Source: Chryseobacterium oleae
Lineage (GTDB): Bacteria; Bacteroidota; Bacteroidia; Flavobacteriales; Weeksellaceae
Length of the DNA: 64,000 bases
Assembly (NCBI RefSeq): GCF_900115055.1
Contig: NZ_FOVD01000010.1
Location: 62,001 to 126,000 of the forward strand
Reading direction: 5' to 3'
Part shown: in pieces, positions 1-8,143 of the stretch
Position numbering within the stretch: position 1 is the first letter of the stretch
Layout: every line of letters begins with the position of its first letter
Made by a program: the position numbers and the translations under genes
Notes under the pieces: model-generated
What the model was told of the DNA's origin: nothing
Databases searched by the model: none
The model's input: the letters and a program-made list of their open reading frames with translations, nothing else

Positions 1-382
1 TTTCAGGACATGCAGCAATCGCAGAATTTTCCATGATGTGGATATCCGGAAGATCGTCTCCCATCGTCAGAATCTCTTCGTTTTTAAGATTGTATTTCTT
101 TTTAAAATCTTCAAAGTCAGCCATTTTATCGTGCGATTTTGGATAATAGTCGTCTATTCCGAGATAATTGATTCTGTGTTTCACCATATCATCATTTCCT
201 CCCGTAATTACGCCTATTAAGTAATTGTTTTTTAATGCCTTAACGACTGCGTATCCGTCCAGAACATTCATTACCCTGCACATATTTCCACCTGGCATCA
301 GATAGACGCTTCCGTCTGTGAAAACTCCGTCTACATCAAATACAAACGCCTTAATATCTTTTAATTTTTCTTTATAACTCAT
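1..382 (-). CDS. kdsC: 3-deoxy-D-manno-octulosonate 8-phosphate phosphatase (KdsC-type HAD), 3' end cut by window edge
   Basis: Reading the minus strand from the ATG at 382 gives a HAD phosphatase beginning MSYKEKLKDIKAFVFDVDG. The FDVDGVFTDG motif carries the nucleophile Asp and is followed by GGN and later TGG and GDD motifs, as in KdsC. The family removes phosphate from KDO-8-phosphate during lipopolysaccharide core synthesis in the cytoplasm. KdsC is a short, capless HAD-III protein that acts as a tetramer. Its start overlaps the end of the upstream DUF2520 gene by 11 bp, so the two are translationally coupled. About 127 codons are visible and the C-terminus lies outside the window. The family call is firm. 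The exact substrate rests on family knowledge. Confidence 0.85.
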   Translation of the reverse strand, partial: MSYKEKLKDIKAFVFDVDGVFTDGSVYLMPGGNMCRVMNVLDGYAVVKALKNNYLIGVITGGNDDMVKHRINYLGIDDYYPKSHDKMADFEDFKKKYNLKNEEILTMGDDLPDIHIMENSAIAACPE

Positions 383-1121
383 ACATTTTCTGAATAGAAT
401 GATTCATTGTCTTATAAATGTCAAGACTTTCGCCTTTTAGTAACTGCTCATGTAATTCCAGTACTCGTACATCGTTTCGCACTGCGGGTCCTGTCTGTGC
501 TGCTTTAGGATCAATTTCATGGATCTTCTTAACCGTCTCATCAATAAGCGGAAGAAAATAATCAAACGGAATATCCTGCGAATCTGAAACTTCTTTTGCT
601 CTTGCGAAAAGATGATTCACAAAATTACAGGCTAAAACAGCGGTAAGATGAATGTACTTTCTCTTTTCATGACTGCTTTCCATTACATTTTCTGAAACCT
701 GGGAAGCAAGGTCAAAAAGAATCTGCTTATCCTCTTCATTTTCTGTTTCAATGAAAAACGGAATCTTTTCATACTCCAGTTCTTTTGATTTTGAAAAAGT
801 CTGCAAAGGATAAAAGCTTGATTTTCTGTACTCCCCTGCCAGAATTTCTTTGGGAAGAGATCCTGAAGTATGGGCGACCAAAGTGTCCTTTTTAGTGATG
901 ATTTTAGAAACATTTTCCACAGAGTTATCGCTCACGCAGATGATGTACAGATCTGCATCCTCCAGATGTTCCGTAGAATATGGGACATCCAGTTCTTCAG
1001 AGATTTTCTTCAGTTCTTCCCCATTTCTGCCAAAAATCTGCAGTAATGGAATTTTTTTCAGACTGAAAGCTTTTGCCATGTGGTAGGCCACATTTCCGGA
1101 ACCTATGATTACAATTTGCAT
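372..1121 (-). CDS. Rossmann-like plus DUF2520 domain protein
   Basis: A 249-residue protein. The N-terminus has a dinucleotide-binding beta-alpha-beta unit (IVIIGSGNVAYHMAKAF, residues 3-19) as in F420/NADP oxidoreductase-like folds. The C-terminal half (about 120-245) matches the all-helical DUF2520 domain, with a conserved HLTAVLACNFVNHLF helix. The family resembles ketopantoate or pyrroline-5-carboxylate reductases in layout, but its substrate is not known to me. It is the first gene of a pair with kdsC (11-bp overlap), an arrangement common in flavobacteria, which hints at a link to envelope synthesis. The ATG at 1121 fits the beginning of the Rossmann fold. Confidence 0.8.
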   Translation of the reverse strand: MQIVIIGSGNVAYHMAKAFSLKKIPLLQIFGRNGEELKKISEELDVPYSTEHLEDADLYIICVSDNSVENVSKIITKKDTLVAHTSGSLPKEILAGEYRKSSFYPLQTFSKSKELEYEKIPFFIETENEEDKQILFDLASQVSENVMESSHEKRKYIHLTAVLACNFVNHLFARAKEVSDSQDIPFDYFLPLIDETVKKIHEIDPKAAQTGPAVRNDVRVLELHEQLLKGESLDIYKTMNHSIQKMYEL

Positions 1122-1277
1122 CTAACAAAGATAAGATTTTAAAGGAAGATGAATACAGGGCATGGTAAGTTTATCATCAATCTCCGTATTCCCCGTTGCC
1201 TAATGCTCAGAACGTAACGATCTGATATTATTTTAAACATTTGGACTGAAAATTGAATAAGTAATTTAACTTTCGGC

Positions 1278-1285
1278 TATTTTTG
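1278..1285 (+). promoter_or_regulatory. Bacteroidota -7 box (TATTTTTG) for the sigma factor operon
   Basis: TATTTTTG fits the Bacteroidota TAnnTTTG consensus and lies 25 bp before the ATG at 1311. A TTG at 1253-1255 is a possible -33 element, though the spacing (22 bp) is at the long end. Confidence 0.5.
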
Positions 1286-1310
1286 TAATCCAAAACAGTG
1301 AAAGCATCTT

Positions 1311-1862
1311 ATGAAGATTAAGGACGCGGAAATTATTTCGTTGATGCAGAATCCACGGACCCAGGAAAAAGGTGTCCGTGCCTTGATGGATGCTTATCAA
1401 AGCAGATTGTACTGGCATATCAGAAGGATTATTGTGGATGGTGACCTGGCTCAGGATACGCTGCAGGAGACTTTTATTAAAGCCTATCAGAATTTTCACC
1501 AGTTCAAAAATGACAGCCAGCTGTATACCTGGTTGTACAGGATTGCCACCAACGAGGCACTACAGCAGGTCAATAAAATGAAGAAGATGCAGAAAACGGA
1601 TGAAGATCCGGAGTACTATATGCAGAACCTGGTGGCCGACAATACGGAAGGAGATGCCGAAGAAATACAGCTCCTCCTCCAGAACGCTATACAAAGCCTG
1701 CCCGAAAAGCAGAAACTGGTATTTATGATGCGGTATTATGATGATTTGCCCTATGAAGAAATATCTAAAATTGTAGATATGTCCGTAGGGACTTTAAAAA
1801 CAAATTATCATTATGCCAAACAGAAAATAGAAGAATTTATTAAAGAAAATTACGAGAGATAA
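1311..1862 (+). CDS. RNA polymerase ECF-type sigma-70 factor
   Basis: A 183-residue sigma factor. Region 2 spans about residues 22-92, including DLAQDTLQETFIKAY and the WLYRIATNEA helix that binds the -10 element. Region 4 spans about 118-178 (LPEKQKLVFMMRYYDDLPYEEISKIVDMSVGTLKT), a helix-turn-helix for the -35/-33 element. No extra C-terminal domain is present. It is followed after 19 bp by a gene for a single-span membrane protein likely to be its anti-sigma factor, then by a small secreted protein. This is a common three-gene stress-type ECF layout in Bacteroidota. Its signal and regulon cannot be read from the sequence. Confidence 0.9.
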   Translation: MKIKDAEIISLMQNPRTQEKGVRALMDAYQSRLYWHIRRIIVDGDLAQDTLQETFIKAYQNFHQFKNDSQLYTWLYRIATNEALQQVNKMKKMQKTDEDPEYYMQNLVADNTEGDAEEIQLLLQNAIQSLPEKQKLVFMMRYYDDLPYEEISKIVDMSVGTLKTNYHYAKQKIEEFIKENYER

Positions 1863-1881
1863 TTTTTTGACCCAAACCAAG

Positions 1882-2415
1882 ATGAAAGAGTTCGACATAG
1901 AAAAACTAGAACGCAAGAATATTTACAAAGTTCCGGATGATTTGTTTCAAAATATCCAGAACAGTGTAATGAACGAAGTGAAAGCGAATAAGAAAGCACC
2001 GGTTTTTAAACTAAACTGGATGTATGCCGCTGCGGCATCAGTGGCTTTGATATTCGGGGCAACGTATGTTTTTAATTCTGACAACGATCCGGCGAAAGAT
2101 GTGTTGAATTCAAAAGCATATGCCGTAAATAAACAAGCGCCAAAAACAGAAGGCGAGCGTGCTTATGAAACGCTGGAGGCAGATTTAACTTCCGTTGAAA
2201 ATAATAATCAAACAGTTAGCAATCAGGAAACTCAAACGGTTTCTTATACAGCAAAAGAAGCAGCTGATCATGTAAGGACTGTTCAACCTGTAAAAGCTAC
2301 CGCTAAAAAAGAAGAAACTAAAATGAATGAATATCTGGATTCGTTTTCTAATTCGGAAATTGCAGAATTAGCAAGCAATTCTACGCAGGATGTTTATTTA
2401 GATCTATATAATTAA
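1882..2415 (+). CDS. Putative anti-sigma factor, single-span membrane protein
   Basis: A 177-residue protein, using the ATG at 1882. An in-frame TTG at 1867 is possible but only 4 bp from the sigma stop. Residues 1-45 are charged and cytosolic, with a KVPDDLFQNIQNSVMNEV helix typical of Bacteroidota anti-sigma proteins. One membrane span follows (about 48-66, MYAAAASVALIFGATYVF), then a Ser/Thr/Asn/Gln-rich periplasmic tail. No zinc-binding HxxxCxxC motif is visible, so it is not a ZAS-type anti-sigma. Its role is inferred from topology and its place directly behind the ECF sigma gene. The C-terminal sequence is low-complexity and not diagnostic. Confidence 0.6.
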   Translation: MKEFDIEKLERKNIYKVPDDLFQNIQNSVMNEVKANKKAPVFKLNWMYAAAASVALIFGATYVFNSDNDPAKDVLNSKAYAVNKQAPKTEGERAYETLEADLTSVENNNQTVSNQETQTVSYTAKEAADHVRTVQPVKATAKKEETKMNEYLDSFSNSEIAELASNSTQDVYLDLYN

Positions 2416-2421
2416 AAGAAA

Positions 2422-2949
2422 ATGAAAAAGATATTATTTACACTTTTTATTATGTATGGTTTTGGTCTGAATGCACAGAATGCGCAGATCACTGATTACG
2501 ACTGGAAAAAAATGGATCCTAAGCAAAGAAAAGAAGTGATCAATAACCTTTCTCCTGAAGAAAGAAAAGAGCTTCTTAAGAATTTCAGGAATAATATGGT
2601 GATCGAAAATTTAAACATAGACACCAGCGATAAAAAGGAATTCATACAGGTATATAATGAGTATCTGGACAGCCAGAAACAAATTATGAATCAGTTTAGA
2701 TCCAGCTCGGATTTTAACCCTGAGACATTGTCTGATGATGAAGCTAAAGCTAAACTTCAGCAGAGTTTTGAATTAGGCCAGAAACTTTTAGATAACAGAA
2801 AGAAATATGCTGATAAAATGCAGCAGGTGATTCCTTGCCAGAAAGTACTTAAACTATTCCACACTGAAGGAATGATGAGAGATAAAATGAATGAAAGAAA
2901 ACCTCACAGCGGGCACGACAATACGGCAAGGCCCAAACAAAACCCATAA
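2422..2949 (+). CDS. Small secreted helical protein of the ECF sigma operon
   Basis: A 175-residue protein with a signal peptide (about 1-18, cleaved after NAQ) and a mature region that is almost wholly charged helix (DPKQRKEVINNLSPEERKEL and similar). It lies 6 bp after the anti-sigma gene and ends just before a strong terminator. The helical, Lys/Glu-rich character recalls CpxP/Spy-like periplasmic sensors, but I see no family motif that proves this. A role in signal sensing for the sigma/anti-sigma pair is inference from the operon. Confidence 0.65.
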   Translation: MKKILFTLFIMYGFGLNAQNAQITDYDWKKMDPKQRKEVINNLSPEERKELLKNFRNNMVIENLNIDTSDKKEFIQVYNEYLDSQKQIMNQFRSSSDFNPETLSDDEAKAKLQQSFELGQKLLDNRKKYADKMQQVIPCQKVLKLFHTEGMMRDKMNERKPHSGHDNTARPKQNP

Positions 2950-2972
2950 TAGTTTATTTTTTTAATGTTGGA

Positions 2973-3003
2973 CGGCTCTCACAAAATTTTTTTGTGAGAG
3001 CCG
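2973..3003. terminator. Intrinsic terminator after the sigma operon
   Basis: A perfect 14-bp stem (CGGCTCTCACAAAA with its complement TTTTGTGAGAGCCG) closed by 3 T, followed by TTTAG. The loop-side T run and the stem make it usable in either direction. Confidence 0.75.
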
Positions 3004-3022
3004 TTTAGTGTTTACGAATTGC

Positions 3023-3030
3023 TATTTTTG
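3023..3030 (+). promoter_or_regulatory. -7 box (TATTTTTG) for the 3049 gene
   Basis: TATTTTTG lies 18 bp before the ATG at 3049. An upstream in-frame TTG at 3019 overlaps the promoter, so it cannot be the real start. Confidence 0.5.
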
Positions 3031-3048
3031 CGAAAAAAAATATATCTC

Positions 3049-4065
3049 ATGAGAAAACTGATGCAGCTGGCATTTATTTTTGTGACCATTGTCGCTTTTG
3101 CACAGACCAAAGAAGTCATAAAATTCAGAGGGAACATTTTGAATTATAGTGAAAATCCTTATGCTTTTTTCAAAGTAATCGACCAAAGAGAAGATAAGCA
3201 AATCGGTACGCTGCCTTTCGGAGAACAAAAAGAAGTGAAAGAAGTTATTTTTCCTTCGACTCCGGATGCTGATTTTAGTGCCTGGTATTTAAAAAGTAAC
3301 CAACCGGGCAAATTAACTGATTTTGTTTTGGTCTTAAAAAAGCTGAAACTTTCAACAGGAGAGTCCGATGGTAAGAAGACAGAAGGGATGATAGATTTTT
3401 CTGCCCAGACTTTCGCTAAAACAGGGGATAAATATCAATTCCTGTATAAAAAAGATACCGTATTTACTTTCTATGATAAAGAGGTTTCCGAACTGATGGT
3501 GAAAAATATTCCGACCATTTTTTCCATATTCATCAAGAAATCATATTCATTGGATCCTACAGGAAATTCAGTTTCATTAAATGATCTGGCAGATTACAGC
3601 AGTCTTGTAAAAACCAATTATCCTGCTTTAAAAGATGCTCCGTTAAAAGATGGAATCTATCTGGACTACATTTCTTTCTTCAACCAAACCCCTGAAAAGG
3701 GAGATTATACGCTTGAAATTAATAATAAAGGAGACGTTACAAAAGCGGTGAAAGAAGAAAACGGAAAAAAGACTAAGATTCCCGCTTATAAAATGTTTGC
3801 CTACGTAGAGAAAGGGAAGGCCCGTAAATCAACGTTCTCCGGATTTATGGATCTTGATAAAGACGAAAATGGTTTTTATCTCTTAGCCAACCGCGGCCAC
3901 CTTTTCCCTGTACAGTCCAACAATGTTTACGGAATGTTCGGCCTTATCGGAGGAGTGGCCGGAGCCATTGAACAGGGAGCAAGACAGAAGAAAATGAAGA
4001 GTCAAGGTACGGGTAAAGTCTATATTGATCCGTTGACCGGAGAATATGACTTTTCTGAGGAATAA
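3049..4065 (+). CDS. Secreted protein, paralog of the next gene
   Basis: A 338-residue protein starting at ATG 3049, with a signal peptide ending AFAQ (about residue 18). It shares a frame with the downstream 4148 product: an early iDxRxDKxIGT stretch, a central SYS...YSxLVKTNYPALKDAPLKDGIY segment, a YVExGKARKSTFSGF block, and a C-terminal KVYIDPLTGEYDF motif (KVYIDSLTGAYVF in the paralog). A short glycine-rich patch (GLIGGVAGAIEQG) precedes the end. I do not recognise a characterised family. The protein is probably periplasmic or outer-membrane associated. Each of the two paralogs has its own promoter and terminator. Confidence 0.75.
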   Translation: MRKLMQLAFIFVTIVAFAQTKEVIKFRGNILNYSENPYAFFKVIDQREDKQIGTLPFGEQKEVKEVIFPSTPDADFSAWYLKSNQPGKLTDFVLVLKKLKLSTGESDGKKTEGMIDFSAQTFAKTGDKYQFLYKKDTVFTFYDKEVSELMVKNIPTIFSIFIKKSYSLDPTGNSVSLNDLADYSSLVKTNYPALKDAPLKDGIYLDYISFFNQTPEKGDYTLEINNKGDVTKAVKEENGKKTKIPAYKMFAYVEKGKARKSTFSGFMDLDKDENGFYLLANRGHLFPVQSNNVYGMFGLIGGVAGAIEQGARQKKMKSQGTGKVYIDPLTGEYDFSEE

Positions 4066-4091
4066 AAATATATTGAATGCAATTGTGATCT

Positions 4092-4117
4092 AAAGAGAGA
4101 TGGAATGTCTCTCTTTT
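4092..4117 (+). terminator. Hairpin with T tract after the 3049 gene
   Basis: AAAGAGAGA pairs with TCTCTCTTT around a 7-base loop and runs into a T tract. The tract runs directly into a -7 promoter box for the next gene. Confidence 0.65.
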
Positions 4118-4118
4118 T

Positions 4119-4126
4119 TATCTTTA
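4119..4126 (+). promoter_or_regulatory. -7-like box (TATCTTTA) for the 4148 gene
   Basis: TATCTTTA differs from TAnnTTTG at the last base and starts inside the T tract of the preceding terminator, 21 bp before the ATG at 4148. Confidence 0.4.
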
Positions 4127-4147
4127 CAAAATATAATAAAACACAAA

Positions 4148-5173
4148 ATGAAAAAGATTGTAATTTTCCTCTTACTTTCAGTGGCTTTATCTGTCCAGAA
4201 AACGGAAATTATTGAACTTAATCAGAATATTAAAGATAAAAAAGGCCTTACCAAATCCTTAACTCTCATAGATAACCGGAATGATAAAACCATTGGGACG
4301 ATTACCGGTAAAAAAGGCGCATCAGATATTAAGTTTGCTGATGAAGATTTAAAAAATCAGTTCGAAACCTGGTTTTCAAAGAATAATACGGTAAAAGGAA
4401 ATAATGATATTACTTTAATTCTGGAAGAACTGAAAGCCTATAATGATCAGGATCCGGGACAACAGGAAGCTTTTGGAAAAGTCAGAATTAAAATCTCAAG
4501 CTTTCTGAAAAGAAATGATAAATATTACTTTATCACCCGTTTTGAAAATGTGATTGTTTCAGATCCGAAAAAAACCGGGAATATGCCTAAGTTTTTAGCT
4601 CAGCAGATTTCAGAGGTAATCTCAGAATTTATTAAAGGCTCTTATTCCGGGACTGTTTTAGGGGTCATGATTCCTGAAAATGAATTGAGCAATTACAGTG
4701 CTTATCTCAATAAAAATTACAAAGCTTTTAATGAGCCTCAGCTGGCAGATGGTGTTTATAAAAATTTTAAAAGTTTCTACGAGCAGAAGCCGGAGCCCGG
4801 TTATTCTATTGTTAAAAATAAAAAAGGAAGACTGACGAATGTAAAGTACAAAGATTTTTCAGTTCCGCTCAGTGAAGTTTTCTGTTATGTAGATTCCGGA
4901 AAAGCATACCGCGGTATACCTTCAGGATTTGTAGAAATGGTAAAAGGAAATAAAGGATTTTATATCATTTCATCAAGAGCGCAGCTTTCCGTTCAAAAGA
5001 TGACGGGAGGAATGATGGTAGGAGCACTCGCTGGCGGTGTAGTTGGAGCACTTGTCGGAGGGGCTCTTGATCCGGGAACATCTCATACAGCAGCAATTAC
5101 CGGGGCAAAGACGACAACATCTACGAAGGTTTATATAGATTCTTTAACAGGTGCTTACGTCTTTGAAAAATAA
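4148..5173 (+). CDS. Secreted protein with C-terminal glycine zipper, paralog of the previous gene
   Basis: A 341-residue protein from ATG 4148 with a signal peptide (about 1-18). It follows the paralog at 3049 along its length. The clearest difference is a C-terminal glycine zipper (GGMMVGALAGGVVGALVGGAL, about 294-313) just before the shared KVYIDSLTGAYVF tail. Glycine zippers of this sort pack against or insert into membranes, so attachment to the outer membrane is likely. No enzymatic motif is visible. I cannot name the family. An upstream in-frame start at 4100 would place the initiation codon inside the preceding terminator and was rejected. Confidence 0.75.
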   Translation: MKKIVIFLLLSVALSVQKTEIIELNQNIKDKKGLTKSLTLIDNRNDKTIGTITGKKGASDIKFADEDLKNQFETWFSKNNTVKGNNDITLILEELKAYNDQDPGQQEAFGKVRIKISSFLKRNDKYYFITRFENVIVSDPKKTGNMPKFLAQQISEVISEFIKGSYSGTVLGVMIPENELSNYSAYLNKNYKAFNEPQLADGVYKNFKSFYEQKPEPGYSIVKNKKGRLTNVKYKDFSVPLSEVFCYVDSGKAYRGIPSGFVEMVKGNKGFYIISSRAQLSVQKMTGGMMVGALAGGVVGALVGGALDPGTSHTAAITGAKTTTSTKVYIDSLTGAYVFEK

Positions 5174-5192
5174 ATTTTACACCGTAAATTAA

Positions 5193-5217
5193 AGAGAGAT
5201 AATGTCTCGCTTTTTTT
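5193..5217 (+). terminator. Hairpin with T tract before lepA
   Basis: AGAGAGA pairs with TCTCGCT (one mismatch) around AATG, followed by eight T. It is a near copy of the hairpin at 4092 and again merges with a -7 box. Confidence 0.6.
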
Positions 5218-5225
5218 TATCTTTG
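5218..5225 (+). promoter_or_regulatory. -7 box (TATCTTTG) for lepA
   Basis: An exact TAnnTTTG match, 19 bp before the lepA ATG. It begins at the end of the terminator T tract. Confidence 0.55.
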
Positions 5226-5244
5226 CAAATTACAACGTTCTTAA

Positions 5245-7041
5245 ATGAAAAACATACGAAATTTTTGCATAATCGCTCATATTGACCACGGTAAAAGTAC
5301 TTTGGCAGACCGTCTTTTGGAGTATACCAATACAGTTACTCAGAGAGAACTGCAGTCTCAGACCCTGGATGATATGGATTTGGAGAAAGAACGTGGGATC
5401 ACCATCAAGTCTCACGCCATCCAGATGGATTATGAGTATAAAGGAGAAAAATATATCTTAAACCTTATTGATACCCCGGGACACGTAGACTTTTCTTACG
5501 AAGTTTCCCGTTCTATCGCTGCCTGTGAAGGTGCATTGCTTATTGTAGATGCAGCACAGAGCATCCAGGCGCAGACCATCAGTAATCTTTATCTGGCATT
5601 AGAAAATGATTTGGAAATTATTCCGATTCTGAATAAAATAGATCTTCCATCTGCAAACCCTGAAGAAGTTACCGACGAAATTATGGGACTTTTAGGATGT
5701 AAATATGAAGATGTTCTTAGAGTTTCAGGAAAAACAGGTGAGGGAGTTCACGATTTGCTTGAGCAGATTGTCAACAGAATTCCTGCGCCGGTTGGAGATC
5801 CGAAAGCACCGCTACAGGCATTGATCTTTGACTCTGTTTACAACCCGTTCAGAGGGATTGAAGCGTATTTCAAAGTCGTAAACGGAAGTATTTCTAAAAA
5901 CGAGAAAATTAAATTTTTCGCTACAGGAAAAGAATATGGTGCTGATGAAGTAGGAACTTTGAAACTGAAGCAGGTACCGAAGAAAACGATTGAATGTGGT
6001 GATGTAGGATATATTATTTCAGGGATTAAAGATGCAAGAGAAGTAAAAGTAGGAGATACCATTACCTCTTTTGTGAATCCTGCCGATGCTGCCATTGACG
6101 GTTTTGAAGAAGTAAAGCCAATGGTTTTTGCCGGAATTTATCCTATTGAATCTGAAGATTTTGAAGAACTGAGATTCTCATTGGAAAAATTAAGACTAAA
6201 TGATGCCTCTCTGGTTTTCGAACCGGAAAGTTCTGCAGCACTTGGTTTTGGTTTCCGTTGCGGATTCTTAGGAATGCTTCACATGGAAATCGTACAGGAA
6301 CGTCTTGAAAGAGAATTTGATATGAACGTAATTACTACGGTTCCCAACGTTTCATACCATGGATACTCTAAAAAAGAACCTGAAGTGGCAATTTTGATCA
6401 ACAACCCATCGGAAATGATTGATCCCAATCTTTTGGATAGAGTTGAAGAACCTTATATTAAAGCTTCAATCATTACTAAATCCGACTTCGTAGGTGCCGT
6501 AATGACGCTTTGTATTGAAAAAAGAGGGGAGATTGTTAACCAGAGTTATTTAACGGCAGACAGAGTAGAATTGACATTCAATATGCCTTTGGCAGAAGTT
6601 GTTTTTGACTTCTATGACCGTCTGAAGTCTATTTCTAAAGGATATGCGTCATTCGATTATTCTCCGATAGGAATGCGTTCTTCCAAATTGGTTAAAATGG
6701 ATATCCTGATCAACGGAGATATGGTAGATGCCCTTTCTTCATTGATTCACGACAGTAATGCTTACTATATCGGTAAGAAGATGTGTGAGAAACTTCGTGA
6801 ACTGATCCCGAGACAGCAGTTTGATATTGCAGTTCAGGCAGCATTGGGAGCGAAAGTGATCGCCAGAGAAACCATCAAAGCCTTAAGAAAAGACGTTACC
6901 GCAAAATGTTACGGAGGAGATATTTCCAGAAAACGTAAACTTCTTGAAAAACAGAAGGAAGGTAAGAAGAAAATGAAGCAGATTGGTAGAGTAGAAGTAC
7001 CGCAATCAGCGTTCATGGCTGTATTAAAACTAAACGATTAA
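5245..7041 (+). CDS. lepA: Elongation factor 4 (ribosomal back-translocase GTPase LepA)
   Basis: A 598-residue translation GTPase of the usual length. G1 is AHIDHGKST (11-19), G3 is DTPGH (76-80) and G4 is NKID (130-133). The LepA-specific order of domains follows: domain II (about 190-280), two alpha-beta domains, and the LepA-only C-terminal domain ending in the basic KRKLLEKQKEGKKKMKQIGRVEVPQSAF segment. EF4 binds 70S ribosomes and affects translocation and initiation under ionic or cold stress. It is monocistronic here, with its own promoter and a strong bidirectional terminator. Confidence 0.97.
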   Translation: MKNIRNFCIIAHIDHGKSTLADRLLEYTNTVTQRELQSQTLDDMDLEKERGITIKSHAIQMDYEYKGEKYILNLIDTPGHVDFSYEVSRSIAACEGALLIVDAAQSIQAQTISNLYLALENDLEIIPILNKIDLPSANPEEVTDEIMGLLGCKYEDVLRVSGKTGEGVHDLLEQIVNRIPAPVGDPKAPLQALIFDSVYNPFRGIEAYFKVVNGSISKNEKIKFFATGKEYGADEVGTLKLKQVPKKTIECGDVGYIISGIKDAREVKVGDTITSFVNPADAAIDGFEEVKPMVFAGIYPIESEDFEELRFSLEKLRLNDASLVFEPESSAALGFGFRCGFLGMLHMEIVQERLEREFDMNVITTVPNVSYHGYSKKEPEVAILINNPSEMIDPNLLDRVEEPYIKASIITKSDFVGAVMTLCIEKRGEIVNQSYLTADRVELTFNMPLAEVVFDFYDRLKSISKGYASFDYSPIGMRSSKLVKMDILINGDMVDALSSLIHDSNAYYIGKKMCEKLRELIPRQQFDIAVQAALGAKVIARETIKALRKDVTAKCYGGDISRKRKLLEKQKEGKKKMKQIGRVEVPQSAFMAVLKLND

Positions 7042-7046
7042 TATAA

Positions 7047-7075
7047 AAAAGACCGGTAATTTTTTACCGGTCTTT
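7047..7075. terminator. Bidirectional terminator between lepA and the 7082 gene
   Basis: AAAAGACCGGTAA pairs perfectly with TTACCGGTCTTTT around a short T loop. It serves two convergent genes. Confidence 0.85.
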
Positions 7076-7081
7076 TATTTT

Positions 7082-7291
7082 TTAGAAAGTTCGTTGTTTC
7101 TCCGTGAGATTGGCTTGTATCACCAATGCACCGAGGCCAAGAATCACTTCGGCAATGCCTAATGTTCTGATAAGATTGATCCCGCATACGAGACATTCAG
7201 GTTCCGGGAAAGGCTTTTTCCCTACAACGATGATCAAAACTCCTCCTATGATGATGATGACCACGATAAAGGCTCTTAATAATGTTTTCAT
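7082..7291 (-). CDS. Small two-span membrane protein
   Basis: A 69-residue protein with two hydrophobic segments (about 6-24 and 44-60), joined by a loop holding a CxxC pair (ECLVCG). No family is recognised. The ATG at 7291 starts a clean N-terminal membrane span, and the composition is that of a real small membrane protein. It stands alone, convergent with lepA across a shared terminator. Confidence 0.55.
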   Translation of the reverse strand: MKTLLRAFIVVIIIIGGVLIIVVGKKPFPEPECLVCGINLIRTLGIAEVILGLGALVIQANLTEKQRTF

Positions 7292-7389
7292 GATGGTATA
7301 AATTTTTATTTTCTATACCAAAGTTGAGCATATCTGTCTGGAAATCTATAAGGAAAATCACTGTTTCGTAGGAGAGGTTTCTCCGGTTT

Positions 7390-8022
7390 TTATTTCTTTC
7401 TGGTGAATTTTATTTCCATGCTTTTGTATTCTTTTCCCGTTTTAGAGTCAGGACCATACATTTCCATGGTGTGGTTATTATCGTCAGTAAATATATATAC
7501 TTCTCTGAAATCACATTCTTTTCCGGGTCTCGCAGGATCAGCCATTTTTCCTTTGAATTCAAGGGATTTTTTAGCAGCATCCCATTCACCCTCAGCATGC
7601 ATAATTCCGCTTCCCATATTATCTGCCCAGGTACTTACAAACTTTTTCTTTGCATTGTCATAGCCCATCAAGCTCATCCCTTCAAAAGGCATTCCCATAA
7701 AGCTTCCTTTGTAATTGCTCTGCTGGTATCTTCCTCCAAAAATCATTTTATTGGTACATTCAGCCTGGCTTGCAACAGGTTTTCCACCGGCTTCCATCCA
7801 CATGGTTGATGCTCCTGTCCAGTTTCCGTCATATTTGGCCAGCATTTTGTGAAGATCTCCGGGTGTGGCATAATCCATCCAGGCTTTCATAGCCGTTACA
7901 GAATCTACAGGCTTCCATTCGGTAGAATCTGTTTTAGATGAACTTTTATCTGTTACTGGTTTTCCTTTCTCACAGGCCGTCAGAAGAAAAACGATTGAAA
8001 ATAAGAACAATAGATTTTTCAT
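7390..8022 (-). CDS. DUF1579 domain lipoprotein
   Basis: A 210-residue protein with a lipoprotein signal (LLTAC, lipid-anchored Cys at about 17), a Ser/Thr/Lys linker, and a DUF1579 domain from about 50 to the end. The domain shows the family's GDLHKMLAKYDGNWTG opening, FGGRYQQSNYKGSFMGMPFEG and GYDNAKKKFVSTWADNMG segments. This family is a lipocalin-like beta barrel of unknown function, often secreted in Bacteroidota. It is divergent from the nrtR-type gene, with about 120 bp between the two starts. Confidence 0.85.
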   Translation of the reverse strand: MKNLLFLFSIVFLLTACEKGKPVTDKSSSKTDSTEWKPVDSVTAMKAWMDYATPGDLHKMLAKYDGNWTGASTMWMEAGGKPVASQAECTNKMIFGGRYQQSNYKGSFMGMPFEGMSLMGYDNAKKKFVSTWADNMGSGIMHAEGEWDAAKKSLEFKGKMADPARPGKECDFREVYIFTDDNNHTMEMYGPDSKTGKEYKSMEIKFTRKK

Positions 8023-8112
8023 AATTAGTTAATTTTAAATGGGTTAATGTGAAATAAAGTTAGTTAATTTTATTATGCAGTCAATTGTTTTTTTGATGTC
8101 ATTTATAAATTG

Positions 8113-8120
8113 TACCTTTG
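8113..8120 (+). promoter_or_regulatory. -7 box (TACCTTTG) of the nrtR-type gene
   Basis: TACCTTTG fits TAnnTTTG and lies 23 bp before the ATG at 8144. Its last four bases are also the first four of the operator at 8117. Confidence 0.6.
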
Positions 8121-8137
8121 TGTATTCATAACGCAAA
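8117..8137 (+). promoter_or_regulatory. 21-bp operator copy 1 (autoregulatory site)
   Basis: TTTGTGT-attcata-ACGCAAA: two 7-bp arms that are inverted repeats with one mismatch and a 7-bp spacer. The same design recurs at 9011, 9065 and 10248. The site covers the end of the -7 box and the expected transcription start, a position suited to a repressor. Confidence 0.7.
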
Positions 8138-8143
8138 TTAACT

